Source: Cyanobium sp. FGCU52 (lineage in GTDB: Bacteria; Cyanobacteriota; Cyanobacteriia; PCC-6307; Cyanobiaceae). Taken from it: a stretch of 64,000 bases of DNA. Under the pieces are notes generated by a model. The model was not told the origin of the DNA. It did no database searches and saw only the letters and a list, made by a program, of their open reading frames with translations. The number at the start of each line of letters is the position of its first letter. Position 1 is the first letter of the stretch. Position numbers and translations under genes: made by a program. Of the stretch, positions 44,672 to 52,869 are shown in pieces. The DNA is taken from NCBI GenBank assembly GCA_024958715.1, contig JANWUS010000024.1, forward strand, positions 62,001 through 126,000, read 5' to 3'.

Positions 44672-45465
44672 GGCTGCTGGCCCTGCTCTGGAGCCTGGGG
44701 CCGCTGCTCTGGCAGCTGCACACCTCGCTGCTGCCCCCCGAGGCGCTGGTGGGGCAGGGGCCCGCCGGCGCGGCGGCCTGGACCCTGGCCAACTACCGGC
44801 TGGTGCTGGCGGGTGATCCGCCGCTGTGGCGCTCGCTGCTGAACAGCGCCCTGGTGGGCGGCGGCACCACCGCGCTCACCCTGCTGCTGGCCCTGCCCTG
44901 CGCCTACGCCCTGCAGCGGCGCCGGGGCCCGCTCGCCTGGGGGGTGGGGGCGGCCCTGCTGGCCGCCGCCCTGTTCCCCACGGTGCTGCTGTTCCTCGGG
45001 CTGCTGGAGCTGGCACGCACCTTCCACCTGGGCAACAACCTGGCGGCGCTCTGCCTGCCCTACACAGCCCTGGCCCTGCCGCTGGCGATCCTGCTGCTGC
45101 GGGCGGCGATCGCCGATCTGCCGCCGGAGCTGGAGGACGCCGCCCGGCTGGAGGGGATGGGGCTGGGGATGCGGGTGCGCGCGGTGCTGCTGCCGCTGCT
45201 CGCTCCGGCCCTGGCCTCCACCGCGATCCTCACCTTCCTGTTCAGCTGGAACGAATACCCGATCGCCCTCACCTGGATCAGCCGGGTCGACCGACTCACC
45301 CTGCCCACCGCCATGGCCCGCCTCGCCGGATCCTCGGTGTTCACCGTCCCCTACGGCGCCTTCGCCGCCGCCACCGTGCTCGGCAGCCTGCCGCTGCTGC
45401 TTCTGGTGCTGGTGGCCCAGCGCTGGATCGTGCGGGGCCTCACCCAGGGGGCCGTGAAGGGATGA
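44668..45465 (+). CDS. ABC importer permease, MalG/UgpE type
   Basis: The 265-residue membrane protein begins directly with a hydrophobic segment (MRLLALLWSLGPLLWQL). It has six transmembrane segments with the EAA loop ELEDAARLEGMGLGMRVRAV. The segment FLFSWNEYPIALTWI is typical of MalG-type partners. It overlaps both neighbours by 4 nt. By analogy it is GgtD-like. Confidence 0.93.
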   Translation: MRLLALLWSLGPLLWQLHTSLLPPEALVGQGPAGAAAWTLANYRLVLAGDPPLWRSLLNSALVGGGTTALTLLLALPCAYALQRRRGPLAWGVGAALLAAALFPTVLLFLGLLELARTFHLGNNLAALCLPYTALALPLAILLLRAAIADLPPELEDAARLEGMGLGMRVRAVLLPLLAPALASTAILTFLFSWNEYPIALTWISRVDRLTLPTAMARLAGSSVFTVPYGAFAAATVLGSLPLLLLVLVAQRWIVRGLTQGAVKG

Positions 45466-46478
45466 GCGGACTGAGCCTGGAACAGGTGAGCCGCCGCAGC
45501 GGTGATCGCGTGCTGCTCGAGGGGCTCGACCTGGCGGTGGCGCCGGGCGAATGCCTGGCCCTGCTGGGGCCGAGCGGCTGCGGCAAGACCACCACCCTGC
45601 GTCTGGTGGCGGGTCTCGATCCCTGCTCCTCCGGCCGGATTCTGCTGAACGGCGAGGACATCACCCATCGCCCGGCGGGCGAGCGGCAGGTGGCGATGGT
45701 GTTCCAGAGCTATGCCCTCTTCCCCCACCTCGACGTGGGCGAGAACCTGGCGCTGGGGCTGCGCAGCCGCGGCGTGCCAAGGCCGGAGCGCGACCGGCGG
45801 ATCGCGGCGGTGCTGGAGCTGCTCGAGCTCACCCCGCTTGTGCGACGCCGCCCGGCCCAGCTCTCCGGCGGGCAGCGCCAGCGGGTGGCCCTGGCCCGGG
45901 CCCTGCTGCGCCAGCCGCGGATCGTGCTGCTCGACGAGCCGATGAGCAACCTCGATGCCCGCCTGCGGGAGGACCTGCGGCCCGAGCTGCGGCGGCTGCT
46001 CTGCGGCGGCGAACCGCCGGTGCTCTACGTGACCCACGACCAGCAGGAGGCGATGGGCATGGCCGACCGGATCGCCGTGCTGCAGGCGGGCCGGCTGGAG
46101 CAGGTGGGGGGCGTGCGCGAGCTCTACACCGATCCCCGCACCCGCTTCGTGGCTGATTTCCTCGGCCGGCCGGCGATCAACTGGCTGCCCGCAGAGGGGG
46201 GCAGGGTGCTGGGGGTGAGGCCGGAGCATCTGCGGCCCCAGGCGGAGGGCGGCATCGCGGCCCGGCCGCTGCGGCGGGAGTGGTGGGGGCACCAGCCGCT
46301 GGTCTGGCTCGAGACCCCCCACGGCACCCTGCGGATGCTGCTGCCGGCGGGGGGTGAACTCCTGGACTATCTGATGGTGGGCTGGCGGGCCGAAAACGAA
46401 CTCTGGTTCGATGCCGACGGCCGGCGGATCGACGGCGCCGGTCCCTGGCGCCAGCAGGGGAGGGCGCGAGCCGTTTGA
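45462..46478 (+). CDS. ABC importer ATP-binding protein, MalK/UgpC type
   Basis: The 338-residue ATPase has Walker [11 protein letters not shown], the Q-loop [14 protein letters not shown], signature [14 protein letters not shown], Walker [14 protein letters not shown] and the switch His in [12 protein letters not shown]-terminal TOBE-like domain ([12 protein letters not shown]) marks the sugar-importer subfamily. The start ATG overlaps the second permease stop. By analogy it is GgtA-like. It completes an importer whose four genes are translationally coupled, which favours equal supply of subunits. Confidence 0.94.
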   Translation: MSGLSLEQVSRRSGDRVLLEGLDLAVAPGECLALLGPSGCGKTTTLRLVAGLDPCSSGRILLNGEDITHRPAGERQVAMVFQSYALFPHLDVGENLALGLRSRGVPRPERDRRIAAVLELLELTPLVRRRPAQLSGGQRQRVALARALLRQPRIVLLDEPMSNLDARLREDLRPELRRLLCGGEPPVLYVTHDQQEAMGMADRIAVLQAGRLEQVGGVRELYTDPRTRFVADFLGRPAINWLPAEGGRVLGVRPEHLRPQAEGGIAARPLRREWWGHQPLVWLETPHGTLRMLLPAGGELLDYLMVGWRAENELWFDADGRRIDGAGPWRQQGRARAV

Positions 46479-46484
46479 TACGAT
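46479..46484 (+). promoter_or_regulatory. Candidate -10 element for rpmB
   Basis: TACGAT directly after the stop of the ATPase gene, 50 nt before rpmB. It overlaps CGATCGCC. Confidence 0.35.
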
Positions 46485-46534
46485 CGCCGCTTGGGCAGTG
46501 GGCCCAAGTTGTTCCCAACATCTGGTTGATCGTC

Positions 46535-46771
46535 ATGTCCCGGGTTTGTCAGCTCACCGGCAAGCGCGCCAACAACGGGATGGCCGTCAGCCACTCCCAC
46601 GTGCGTACCAAGAAGCTGCAGCAGGTGAACCTGCAGGAACGCCGCCTGTGGTGGGCCGAGGGCAACCGCTTCATCAAGCTGCGCGTCTCCACCCGCGCCC
46701 TCAAGACCATTCAGAAGAAGGGTCTCGGCGCCTACGCCAAGCAGCTCGGCATCGATCTGGCGCGGATCTGA
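46535..46771 (+). CDS. rpmB: 50S ribosomal protein L28
   Basis: The 78-residue protein matches L28: [27 protein letters not shown], then [24 protein letters not shown], which are near-invariant in bacteria. The frame reaches 20 codons further upstream, but those residues are not part of L28. The 50-nt leader contains GTTG-TTCC-CAAC, a small hairpin of unknown meaning. The next gene starts 44 nt downstream on the same strand. Confidence 0.97.
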   Translation: MSRVCQLTGKRANNGMAVSHSHVRTKKLQQVNLQERRLWWAEGNRFIKLRVSTRALKTIQKKGLGAYAKQLGIDLARI

Positions 46772-46783
46772 TCCGGTCGGCGT

Positions 46784-46789
46784 TACCGT
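46784..46789 (+). promoter_or_regulatory. Candidate -10 element for the peroxiredoxin gene
   Basis: TACCGT, 26 nt upstream of the ATG. Confidence 0.35.
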
Positions 46790-46815
46790 CGGGCCCGTCC
46801 GCCCGACTCGGCGTC

Positions 46816-47385
46816 ATGCCGGCAGCCCCGATAAGCCGTCGTTCCCTGCTGAAGGGTCTGCTCCTGGCCTCCTGCTCCTTGCTGGTCCGCCCAGCGGGAG
46901 CTTTTGCTCTGGGCGGCATTCTCCCTGATCTGGATCAGCCGGCCCCCAACTTCCGCCTCCCTGGGGTGGCCCCAGGCTCCGCCGGCATCGATGAGGTGCA
47001 GCTGGGCCTCGACGACTTCAGCGGCCGCTGGCTGGTGCTCTATTTCTATCCCCGCGATTTCACCAGCGGCTGCACCCTCGAGGCCCGCGGCTTCCAGAAG
47101 GATCTTCCCGGCTTCAGCGCCCGCAACGCCGCCGTGGTGGGGGTCAGTGCCGATGACGGCGACTCCCACGCCTCCTTCTGCACCAGCGAGGGCCTGGCCT
47201 TTCCCCTGCTCTCCGATGCCGGTGGCAGCGTCAGCAAGGCCTACGGCTCCTGGATTCCTCCCTTCTCCCAGCGCCACACCTTCCTGATCGATCCCCAGGG
47301 CACACTCCGGGCCGTCTGGACGGCGGTGCGGCCCTCGGGCCACAGCCAGGAGGTGCTGGCGGAACTCGAGCGTCTGCAGGGCTGA
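46816..47385 (+). CDS. PrxQ/BCP-type peroxiredoxin with Tat-like signal
   Basis: Peroxiredoxins reduce peroxides through a reactive cysteine. The 189-residue protein starts with ISRRSLLKGLLLA, a good twin-arginine signal ending near AFA (residue 31), which suggests export to the thylakoid lumen or periplasm. The catalytic motif YPRDFTSGCTLEA gives Cys86. The usual PrxQ resolving cysteine five residues later is Arg91 here. Cys122 (HASFCTSEG) is the only other mature-domain cysteine and might replace it, or the enzyme works as a 1-Cys type. ATG 46816 is the first start after rpmB that gives a proper signal sequence. Confidence 0.92.
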   Translation: MPAAPISRRSLLKGLLLASCSLLVRPAGAFALGGILPDLDQPAPNFRLPGVAPGSAGIDEVQLGLDDFSGRWLVLYFYPRDFTSGCTLEARGFQKDLPGFSARNAAVVGVSADDGDSHASFCTSEGLAFPLLSDAGGSVSKAYGSWIPPFSQRHTFLIDPQGTLRAVWTAVRPSGHSQEVLAELERLQG

Positions 47386-47388
47386 ACC

Positions 47389-48300
47389 ATGAGCGGTCGG
47401 CACCTGACGGAGCCGCGGATCCCCCGCCGCCGGATTCTCGCCCTGGTGCCCGCCACCGCCGGCAGCCTGGCCCTCTGGTCCTTGGGCCGGGGCCGCGCCG
47501 CAGTGCGATCGGGCGGCGCGCAGGAGCTCCACTTCCTCGCCACCGCCGACAGCGGCAGCGGCGACAGCAACCAGCGGGCCGTGGGGCGGCAGATGGGGGC
47601 GGTGCACCGCCGCGATCCGGTGGACCTGGTGCTGATGGCCGGCGACAACATCTATCCCAGCGGCGATCTCGCGCTGGTGAAGGCCACCTTTGATCGGCCG
47701 TACCGCGAGCTGCTGGCGGCCGGGGTGCCCTTCCATGCGGTGCTGGGCAACCACGACATCCGCACCGGCAACGGCAAGCCCCAGGTGGCCTATCCCCCCT
47801 TCGGCATGAAGGGCCGCTGGTACAGCCTGCGCCGCGGACCGGTGGCCTTCTTCATGCTCGACACCAACGTCAACGCCCCCTGGCAGCACCAGCTGCCCTG
47901 GCTGAAGCGGGAACTGGCCGCCAGCGACGCCCCCTGGAAGGTGGTGGTGGGCCATCACCCGATCTATTCCTCCGGCTACTACGGCAACGACCCGGCCGCC
48001 ATCGCCCGCCTGACCCCCCTGTTCCGCCGCCACGGCGTCCAGCTGTACATCAACGGCCACGACCACAACTACGAGCGCTCGAACCCCCTCCAGGGCACCA
48101 CCTACCTCACCGTCGGCGGCGGCGGTGCCAGCCTGCGGCCTGTGAAGGCCGAGGCCCACGCGGCCCGCGCAGTGAGCGTGCACAGCTTCGCTGAGCTGCA
48201 GGTGCGGGGCGAGCGGCTCACCATCGACGCCTGGGACCTGAACGGCAACCGCATCGACCGGGCGGTGCTCAACCCGGCAGGCGCAGCCGTTCCAGGGTGA
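47389..48300 (+). CDS. Exported metallophosphatase (purple-acid-phosphatase-like)
   Basis: The 303-residue protein carries all metal-site motifs of calcineurin-like phosphoesterases: Asp54 (ATADSGSGD), GDN at 85-87, GNHD at 120-123, GHH at 188-190 and GHDHNYE at 223-229. The N-terminus has PRRRILALVPATAGSLALW, a signal with paired arginines that could be Tat- or Sec-dependent. It follows the peroxiredoxin by 3 nt, so they are probably cotranscribed and both exported. A role in phosphate scavenging is possible but not shown. Its end overlaps convergent csaB by 32 nt. Confidence 0.9.
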   Translation: MSGRHLTEPRIPRRRILALVPATAGSLALWSLGRGRAAVRSGGAQELHFLATADSGSGDSNQRAVGRQMGAVHRRDPVDLVLMAGDNIYPSGDLALVKATFDRPYRELLAAGVPFHAVLGNHDIRTGNGKPQVAYPPFGMKGRWYSLRRGPVAFFMLDTNVNAPWQHQLPWLKRELAASDAPWKVVVGHHPIYSSGYYGNDPAAIARLTPLFRRHGVQLYINGHDHNYERSNPLQGTTYLTVGGGGASLRPVKAEAHAARAVSVHSFAELQVRGERLTIDAWDLNGNRIDRAVLNPAGAAVPG

Positions 48301-49342
48301 GCCGGTGCGCGGCGGCCCCCTCCCGCAGGGCCACCAGGCGCTGCTGCGGCGGGGGCTGATCGAGAACGGCCCGCCACTCCTCGGCCAGCGACGGGGGCGG
48401 CGGCAGGGCCAGGTCGTGGCAGGGGCAGCCGATTCCCTCGGCGGCGGCGGCCACCTTGGGGTCGTAGCTGAGAGCAGCGCAGGGGCTGCCGCTCTGGGCC
48501 GCCAGGATCAGCCCATGCAGGCGCATCGCCAGCACCAGCCCGGCGCCGGCGAAGGTGGCCATCGCCCCCTCCAGATCGGCGGCGGGCAGGGCGCGACTGC
48601 GGTTCCGCAGATCGGGCGGCAGCAGCCCCGCCGCATCAAGCCGCTCCAGCAGCCCGCGGTCCTGCTCGCCATGAAAGGGCAGCCAGAGCACCGGACGGTC
48701 GGCCTGGCGGGCCAGGGCCGCCACCGCCGTCAGCCAGGGCCGCCAGCGATCGGGTTCGAGGGCCGCCACCGGCCGCCAGCAGAGCACGATCGGCCCACCG
48801 GCGCCCACCCAGGGCCGGGGCGGCAGGGCCCACACTGGATCGGTGCCCAGCCGTCCGTCGATGCCCCAGCTTCGGGCCAGGGCGGCGGAGGCCGCATCCC
48901 GCCAGCTGATGGCGGTGGCCATCGCCAGCAGACCCCTGGCCAGCAGGCGGCTGCGGCGCCGCCGCAGCGGACCGAGCCCCTGGCCCCAGAGCAGCACCGG
49001 CAGGCCCCGCAGCCGGGCCGCCGTGATCAGGGCGCCGTAGTACACCAGGCTGCGGAAGCTGGTGCTGTCCTGCAGCAGGCTGCCGCCGCCCAGCACCAGG
49101 GCCTGGCAGCCCCCTAGGGCCCGGAGCACCTCCGCCAGCCGGCGCCGATCCACGGTGGCCACCTGAAAGGCCGCTTGCACGGCCGCCTGATCGGCGGCAG
49201 TCACCAGGGGATCCACCCCCGCCGGCAGCTGGCTCAGCAGCACCTGCAGCAGGGCGTCGTCGCCGAGATTGTGCTCGCCGTAGTACCCGCACAGCAGCAC
49301 CCGCGGCCGAGGCGCCTGCGGCGGAACGGAGCGGGCGGTCAC
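48269..49342 (-). CDS. csaB: Polysaccharide pyruvyl transferase family protein, CsaB-like
   Basis: CsaB-type enzymes add pyruvyl groups to cell-wall polysaccharides, in some bacteria to anchor S-layer proteins. The 357-residue protein has VLLCGYYGEHNLGDDALLQVL at its start, then LVLGGGSLLQDSTSFRSLVYY and AMRLHGLILAAQSGSPCAALSYDPKV, matching the CsaB branch of the family. A surface-polysaccharide role would fit the presence of large surface-type proteins elsewhere in the window, though the genes are not adjacent. It is divergent from DUF2499 with about 80 nt between starts. Confidence 0.9.
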   Translation of the reverse strand: MTARSVPPQAPRPRVLLCGYYGEHNLGDDALLQVLLSQLPAGVDPLVTAADQAAVQAAFQVATVDRRRLAEVLRALGGCQALVLGGGSLLQDSTSFRSLVYYGALITAARLRGLPVLLWGQGLGPLRRRRSRLLARGLLAMATAISWRDAASAALARSWGIDGRLGTDPVWALPPRPWVGAGGPIVLCWRPVAALEPDRWRPWLTAVAALARQADRPVLWLPFHGEQDRGLLERLDAAGLLPPDLRNRSRALPAADLEGAMATFAGAGLVLAMRLHGLILAAQSGSPCAALSYDPKVAAAAEGIGCPCHDLALPPPPSLAEEWRAVLDQPPPQQRLVALREGAAAHRLTLERLRLPG

Positions 49343-49364
49343 GGAGGCGGAACGGATGCTGCGG

Positions 49365-49370
49365 AGCCTA
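49365..49370 (-). promoter_or_regulatory. Candidate -10 element for csaB
   Basis: TAGGCT on the minus strand, 22 nt before the csaB ATG. Confidence 0.35.
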
Positions 49371-49394
49371 CGGCCCCGAACCGGCCCCCCTGCC

Positions 49395-49400
49395 TAGATT
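49395..49400 (+). promoter_or_regulatory. Candidate -10 element for the DUF2499-psaK gene cluster
   Basis: TAGATT, 21 nt upstream of the DUF2499 ATG. Confidence 0.4.
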
Positions 49401-49421
49401 CGGCCGGCCTGACCCCGGCCC

Positions 49422-49739
49422 ATGCACGCCCTCTCCCTGGCCACCTGGTGGATCCACATCACCTCGGTGCTGGAGTGGGTGCTGGCCATCGTGGCGGTGG
49501 AGGCCTTCGGGCGACGGCGCGGGGAGCCGGCCTGGCGCTGGCTGGCCCTGGCGATGCTGCCGGCCCTGGTCAGTGCGATGGCGGCCTGCACCTGGCACCT
49601 GTTCGACAACAGCGAGGCCCTGCGGGGGCTGGTGGTGCTGCAGGCCGGCTGCACCGTGGCCGGCAACCTGGCCCTGGCGGCCGCCACCTTCCACCTGCTG
49701 CGCCTGCAGCGCCGCAGCGCCGTGGAGCCCCGGGCATGA
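49422..49739 (+). CDS. DUF2499 (Ycf49-like) membrane protein
   Basis: The 105-residue protein has three hydrophobic segments and the signature start HALSLATWWIHITSVLEW followed by AACTWHLFDNSEAL, typical of the Ycf49-like family shared by cyanobacteria and plastids. Its function is unknown to me. It overlaps the next gene by 4 nt (ATGA) and heads a cluster that ends with psaK. Confidence 0.9.
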   Translation: MHALSLATWWIHITSVLEWVLAIVAVEAFGRRRGEPAWRWLALAMLPALVSAMAACTWHLFDNSEALRGLVVLQAGCTVAGNLALAAATFHLLRLQRRSAVEPRA

Positions 49740-50062
49740 ACGAGGCCCTGCTGAACCTGCTGCAACGGCTGGCAGCCTTTGATCCGGCCCCCCTGTTCGT
49801 GCTCTCGCTGATCCCCTATCTGGCCTTCCTGTGGTGGGCCCGGCAGGTGCGGGCGTTCCCACGGCTGGCCCTGCGGGGCTTTGAACTCACCCTGGTGTTC
49901 GTCGGGGCCACGATCGTGGCGGCGGTGATCGCCCAGACCCGCTACGGCCGCCAGCTGGCCGACGTGGACCCCCTCCACGGTGGCGCCGAGGCCCTGCTCA
50001 CCCTCAGCAACGTGCTGGTGATGGTGGGGTTCCTCAACCGTGAGCGCGAACCCCGTCCGTGA
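49736..50062 (+). CDS. DUF3593 membrane protein
   Basis: The 108-residue protein has three hydrophobic segments, with FDPAPLFVLSLIPYLAFLWWA and the late segment DPLHGGAEALLTLSNVLVMVGF, matching DUF3593. This family is usually next to DUF2499 in cyanobacteria, and the two may form one membrane complex; the role is unknown to me. The start ATG overlaps the DUF2499 stop, and the stop overlaps the GTG of the channel gene by 4 nt. Confidence 0.87.
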   Translation: MNEALLNLLQRLAAFDPAPLFVLSLIPYLAFLWWARQVRAFPRLALRGFELTLVFVGATIVAAVIAQTRYGRQLADVDPLHGGAEALLTLSNVLVMVGFLNREREPRP

Positions 50063-51231
50063 GCCGCCCCTGGGCGCTGATGGTGCTGATCGCCGCCGGG
50101 CTCGGTCCGGGTCTCGTTCCGCCCGGGACTGCCGCCACCGCTTCGGCGACAGGGGTGACAGCGAGCGTGCTGCGCGTGGGCGTGGTGGAGGGTTCGCCGC
50201 CCTGCAGCGTGCGCCGCGACGGCGTCTGGCAGGGGCTGGCCCCGGAGCTGTGGAACCGGGTGGCCAGTCGCGAGAACCTCGCCTTCCGCCTCAGCGGCTG
50301 GCCCTCCACCGGCGAGCTGCTGGAAGCCACCCGCACCGGCCGGATCGACGTGGCGGTGGGCTGCATCAACGTCTCGCCCGAGCGGCTGCTGCGCTACCGC
50401 TTCTCGCTGCCGTTCCAGGAGGACGGGCTGGCGGTGCTGGTGATGCGCACCCCCCTCGATCTGGGCCGCGCCTTCCTCGGCGCCCTGATCGGCCCGGGCC
50501 TGCTGCAGCTGCTGGGGGGCTTCCTGCTGGCGATCGCCCTGCTCACCGCCCTCACCTGGCGGGTCGAGCACTACGGGGAGCGTGCCGAAACCCGGCGTCT
50601 GGGACGCCTGCGCTCCTGCGGCAAGCTGTTCCAGGTGCTGGCGACCGGCCCGGGCGGCAACACGATCGTGGAGACGAACCGGGGCAACGCGATCGTGATC
50701 GCCGCCTACCTGGTGCGGATCGTGGCCGCGTCGCTGCTGGTGGGCTTCCTCACCGTGCGGGTGGTGGACGAGACCCAGGGACGGGCCCGGGGTCGGATCA
50801 GCGACCTCACCGATCTGGAGGGTCTGCGCGTGGCGGTACGGCGGGGCAGCATCAGCGAGACCCTGATCCGCGAGCTCAACCGCGAGTCCCAGCCCGACCG
50901 TGCGATCCGACCGGTGCCGATCGGGGCCATCGATGAGGCCCTGCCCCTGCTGGATCAGGACCGGGCCGATGCGGTGCTCGGCGATGAGTTGCAGCTCTCC
51001 TGGCTGGTGCGCACCGGCCGCTCCGGTGGCCGGCTGCCGCTGCTGTCGCTGCGGGGCATCCGGCCGGAATCCCAGGCCTTCGCCTTCGCCCCCACCCTGC
51101 CCGAGGACACGGCCGAGCGGATCGACCAGGCGATCAGCTCCCTGAAACGCAGCGGGGTTGTGGGGGACCTGCGGGCGGCGACGGTTCAGCCGCCGGGAAC
51201 CGGCACGACCGATGAAGGTGAACAACGGTGA
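50059..51231 (+). CDS. Ionotropic glutamate-receptor-like channel protein with atypical pore motif
   Basis: The 390-residue protein has the layout of bacterial GluR0-type receptors: signal peptide (1-26), first lobe of a periplasmic amino-acid-binding domain (about 36-130), transmembrane helix (about 141-166), pore region (about 185-205), second helix (about 210-236) and second binding lobe (about 245-370). The lobes show LRVGVVEGSPPC, GRIDVAVGCINVSPERL and LEGLRVAVRRGS. The pore segment reads VLATGPGGNT instead of the potassium-type TVGYGD, so ion selectivity is not predictable, and a non-conducting receptor is possible. The start is GTG, overlapping the preceding stop. Only 3-4 residues of linker separate it from neighbours, so it is part of the DUF2499-DUF3593-psaK cluster. 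Confidence 0.82.
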   Translation: MSRPWALMVLIAAGLGPGLVPPGTAATASATGVTASVLRVGVVEGSPPCSVRRDGVWQGLAPELWNRVASRENLAFRLSGWPSTGELLEATRTGRIDVAVGCINVSPERLLRYRFSLPFQEDGLAVLVMRTPLDLGRAFLGALIGPGLLQLLGGFLLAIALLTALTWRVEHYGERAETRRLGRLRSCGKLFQVLATGPGGNTIVETNRGNAIVIAAYLVRIVAASLLVGFLTVRVVDETQGRARGRISDLTDLEGLRVAVRRGSISETLIRELNRESQPDRAIRPVPIGAIDEALPLLDQDRADAVLGDELQLSWLVRTGRSGGRLPLLSLRGIRPESQAFAFAPTLPEDTAERIDQAISSLKRSGVVGDLRAATVQPPGTGTTDEGEQR

Positions 51232-51287
51232 AGGACCCGCCTGGCCCATCGCCGCTCCCCGGAAGATGGGGCGTCGGCACCCGATTC

Positions 51288-51545
51288 ATGATCGCTCCCC
51301 TCCTGGCCCTGGCTCCCGCCACCGTCACCTGGTCGCCGAAGGTGGGCCTGGTGATGATCGTCTGCAACGTCATCGCCATCGCCATCGGCAAGGCCACCAT
51401 CCAGAAGCCCAACGAAGGGCTGAAGCTTCCCAGCGCCAACCTCTTCGGCGGCCTCAGCCACGGCGCCATGCTCGGCACCACCGCCCTCGGTCACATCCTC
51501 GGCATGGGCGCGATCCAGGGCCTGGCCTCCCGCGGCGTTCTCTGA
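51288..51545 (+). CDS. psaK: Photosystem I subunit PsaK
   Basis: PsaK is a small two-helix subunit at the periphery of photosystem I. The 85-residue protein reads ALAPATVTWSPKVGLVMIV in its first helix and NLFGGLSHGAMLGTTALGH near the second, matching cyanobacterial PsaK. I start at ATG 51288, which gives the family's usual length; the frame extends upstream to a GTG overlapping the channel gene, adding 20 atypical residues. It marks the organism as an oxygenic phototroph. A strong inverted repeat follows the stop. Confidence 0.96.
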   Translation: MIAPLLALAPATVTWSPKVGLVMIVCNVIAIAIGKATIQKPNEGLKLPSANLFGGLSHGAMLGTTALGHILGMGAIQGLASRGVL

Positions 51546-51566
51546 CCGCGGTTCCCTCAATCCCAC

Positions 51567-51600
51567 GGCGCACCCTGACCCCGGTGGGACAGGGTGCGCC
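51567..51600. terminator. Perfect 11-bp inverted repeat between convergent psaK and FAD oxidoreductase
   Basis: GGCGCACCCTG/CAGGGTGCGCC with a 12-nt loop, followed on the plus strand by TTCCTGTGTT. It probably terminates psaK and may also act on the opposite strand. Confidence 0.75.
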
Positions 51601-51609
51601 TTCCTGTGT

Positions 51610-52863
51610 TCACCGCCAGCCCAGCAGGTAGGGAACGGCCCGCAGGCCGTAGCGCTCGAAGCGATAGTCGAACAGCAGCGCCGAGAGGTCCTCGGCCGTG
51701 CAGCCCTCCAGACCCTGCAGCAGGGCCTCGAGGCGTCGATCGGCCGCGGGGCTGCGCAACCCCAGCCAGGTTCTCCGGGCCAGACGGCCACTCAGGCTCC
51801 ACCGCCAGCCCAGGGCCCGGCGCAGATCGGCAGGGTACGCGCGCAGCGGATCGGAAGCTCCGGCTCCATCGAGGGCCCGCAGCAACAGCGGGGCCAGCAC
51901 CCGGCTGCTGGCGAGGGCATGGCGGATGCCCTCGCCCCCCAGCAGGTTCGCCGTGCTCACCGCATCACCCAGGGCCAGCAGGCGGCCGCGGCGGTGGGGT
52001 TCGCGCCGGTGGATGCGGCTGCGGATCAGTCCCCCATGGCGATCCAGCACCCGCAACGCCGCCCGCTCCTGCGGACTGAACAGCCGATCCAGCAGGGCGC
52101 ACAGCTCCGCCGCCAGCGGCCGCTGGGGCCGCCCTTCATCCGCCAGACGGCAGACGCCGATCTTGAGCCGGCCCGGCTGCATCGGGAACACCCAGCCATA
52201 GCCCTGTCCCACCCAGTCGCTGCCGAGGCAGAAGGCGAGCCGATCGGCCCACTGCTCCCAGAGACTTTGGGGCGCCTCCACCAGCCACTCGCAGCCCAGC
52301 CCGCTCACCAGGGGATCCCGGGCGGCCGGCACCTCACCGATCAGGGCCCGCTGCTGGCCGGTGGCATCCACCACCCACGCGCTCTCCACCTCGAGAAGCG
52401 CGCCTCTGCGGTCGCGCAGGCGGGTGCGCAGACCCTTCCCCTCCGGCCGGCACGCCACCGCCCGCAGCCCCAGGGTCACCTGTCCTCCCCAGGCCTGGCA
52501 CTCGTCCGCGAGCCAGCGCCGCAGGGCCGCGAAGTCGAGCACCACCCCGAGAGGGGCGCTGCCGCTCCACTCCCGCCGGCGTTCCCCTGGCCCGATCAGC
52601 TGCCACCGGCTCCAGCGGGCCGCCGCCACCCGTGCAGGCAGACCGAAGCGATCCATCGTGGCCAGAGGCAGGGCCGCGCTGCTGAAGGCGGCATGGGAGA
52701 GATCGGCCAGCTGATCCACCAGCAGCACCTCCACCCCGGCCATGGCCAGCTGGCGGGCCAGGTCCGCCCCCGCCGGCCCGGCACCCACCACCAGCACCTG
52801 GCAGTGCAGGCGGGAGGGGAGGGCGCAGCGCGGTGAGGGAGAGGGGGTGAGGGCCGCCGGCAA
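51610..52863 (-). CDS. FAD-dependent oxidoreductase, geranylgeranyl-reductase-like
   Basis: The 417-residue protein has an N-terminal Rossmann motif VLVVGAGPAGADLARQLA, the middle segment GYGWVFPMQPGRLKIGVCR, and the FAD-binding motif LLALGDAVSTANLLGGEGIRHAL. These place it in the family of geranylgeranyl reductases and related lycopene-cyclase-like flavoproteins. The motif set does not match classical ChlP or CrtL closely enough to choose. It starts 6 nt after the dxs stop on the same strand, which suggests a role in isoprenoid, quinone or carotenoid metabolism. The first 20 residues (PSPSPRCALPSRLHC) precede the fold and may not be translated. Confidence 0.8.
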   Translation of the reverse strand: MPAALTPSPSPRCALPSRLHCQVLVVGAGPAGADLARQLAMAGVEVLLVDQLADLSHAAFSSAALPLATMDRFGLPARVAAARWSRWQLIGPGERRREWSGSAPLGVVLDFAALRRWLADECQAWGGQVTLGLRAVACRPEGKGLRTRLRDRRGALLEVESAWVVDATGQQRALIGEVPAARDPLVSGLGCEWLVEAPQSLWEQWADRLAFCLGSDWVGQGYGWVFPMQPGRLKIGVCRLADEGRPQRPLAAELCALLDRLFSPQERAALRVLDRHGGLIRSRIHRREPHRRGRLLALGDAVSTANLLGGEGIRHALASSRVLAPLLLRALDGAGASDPLRAYPADLRRALGWRWSLSGRLARRTWLGLRSPAADRRLEALLQGLEGCTAEDLSALLFDYRFERYGLRAVPYLLGWR

Positions 52864-52869
52864 GGGGCC

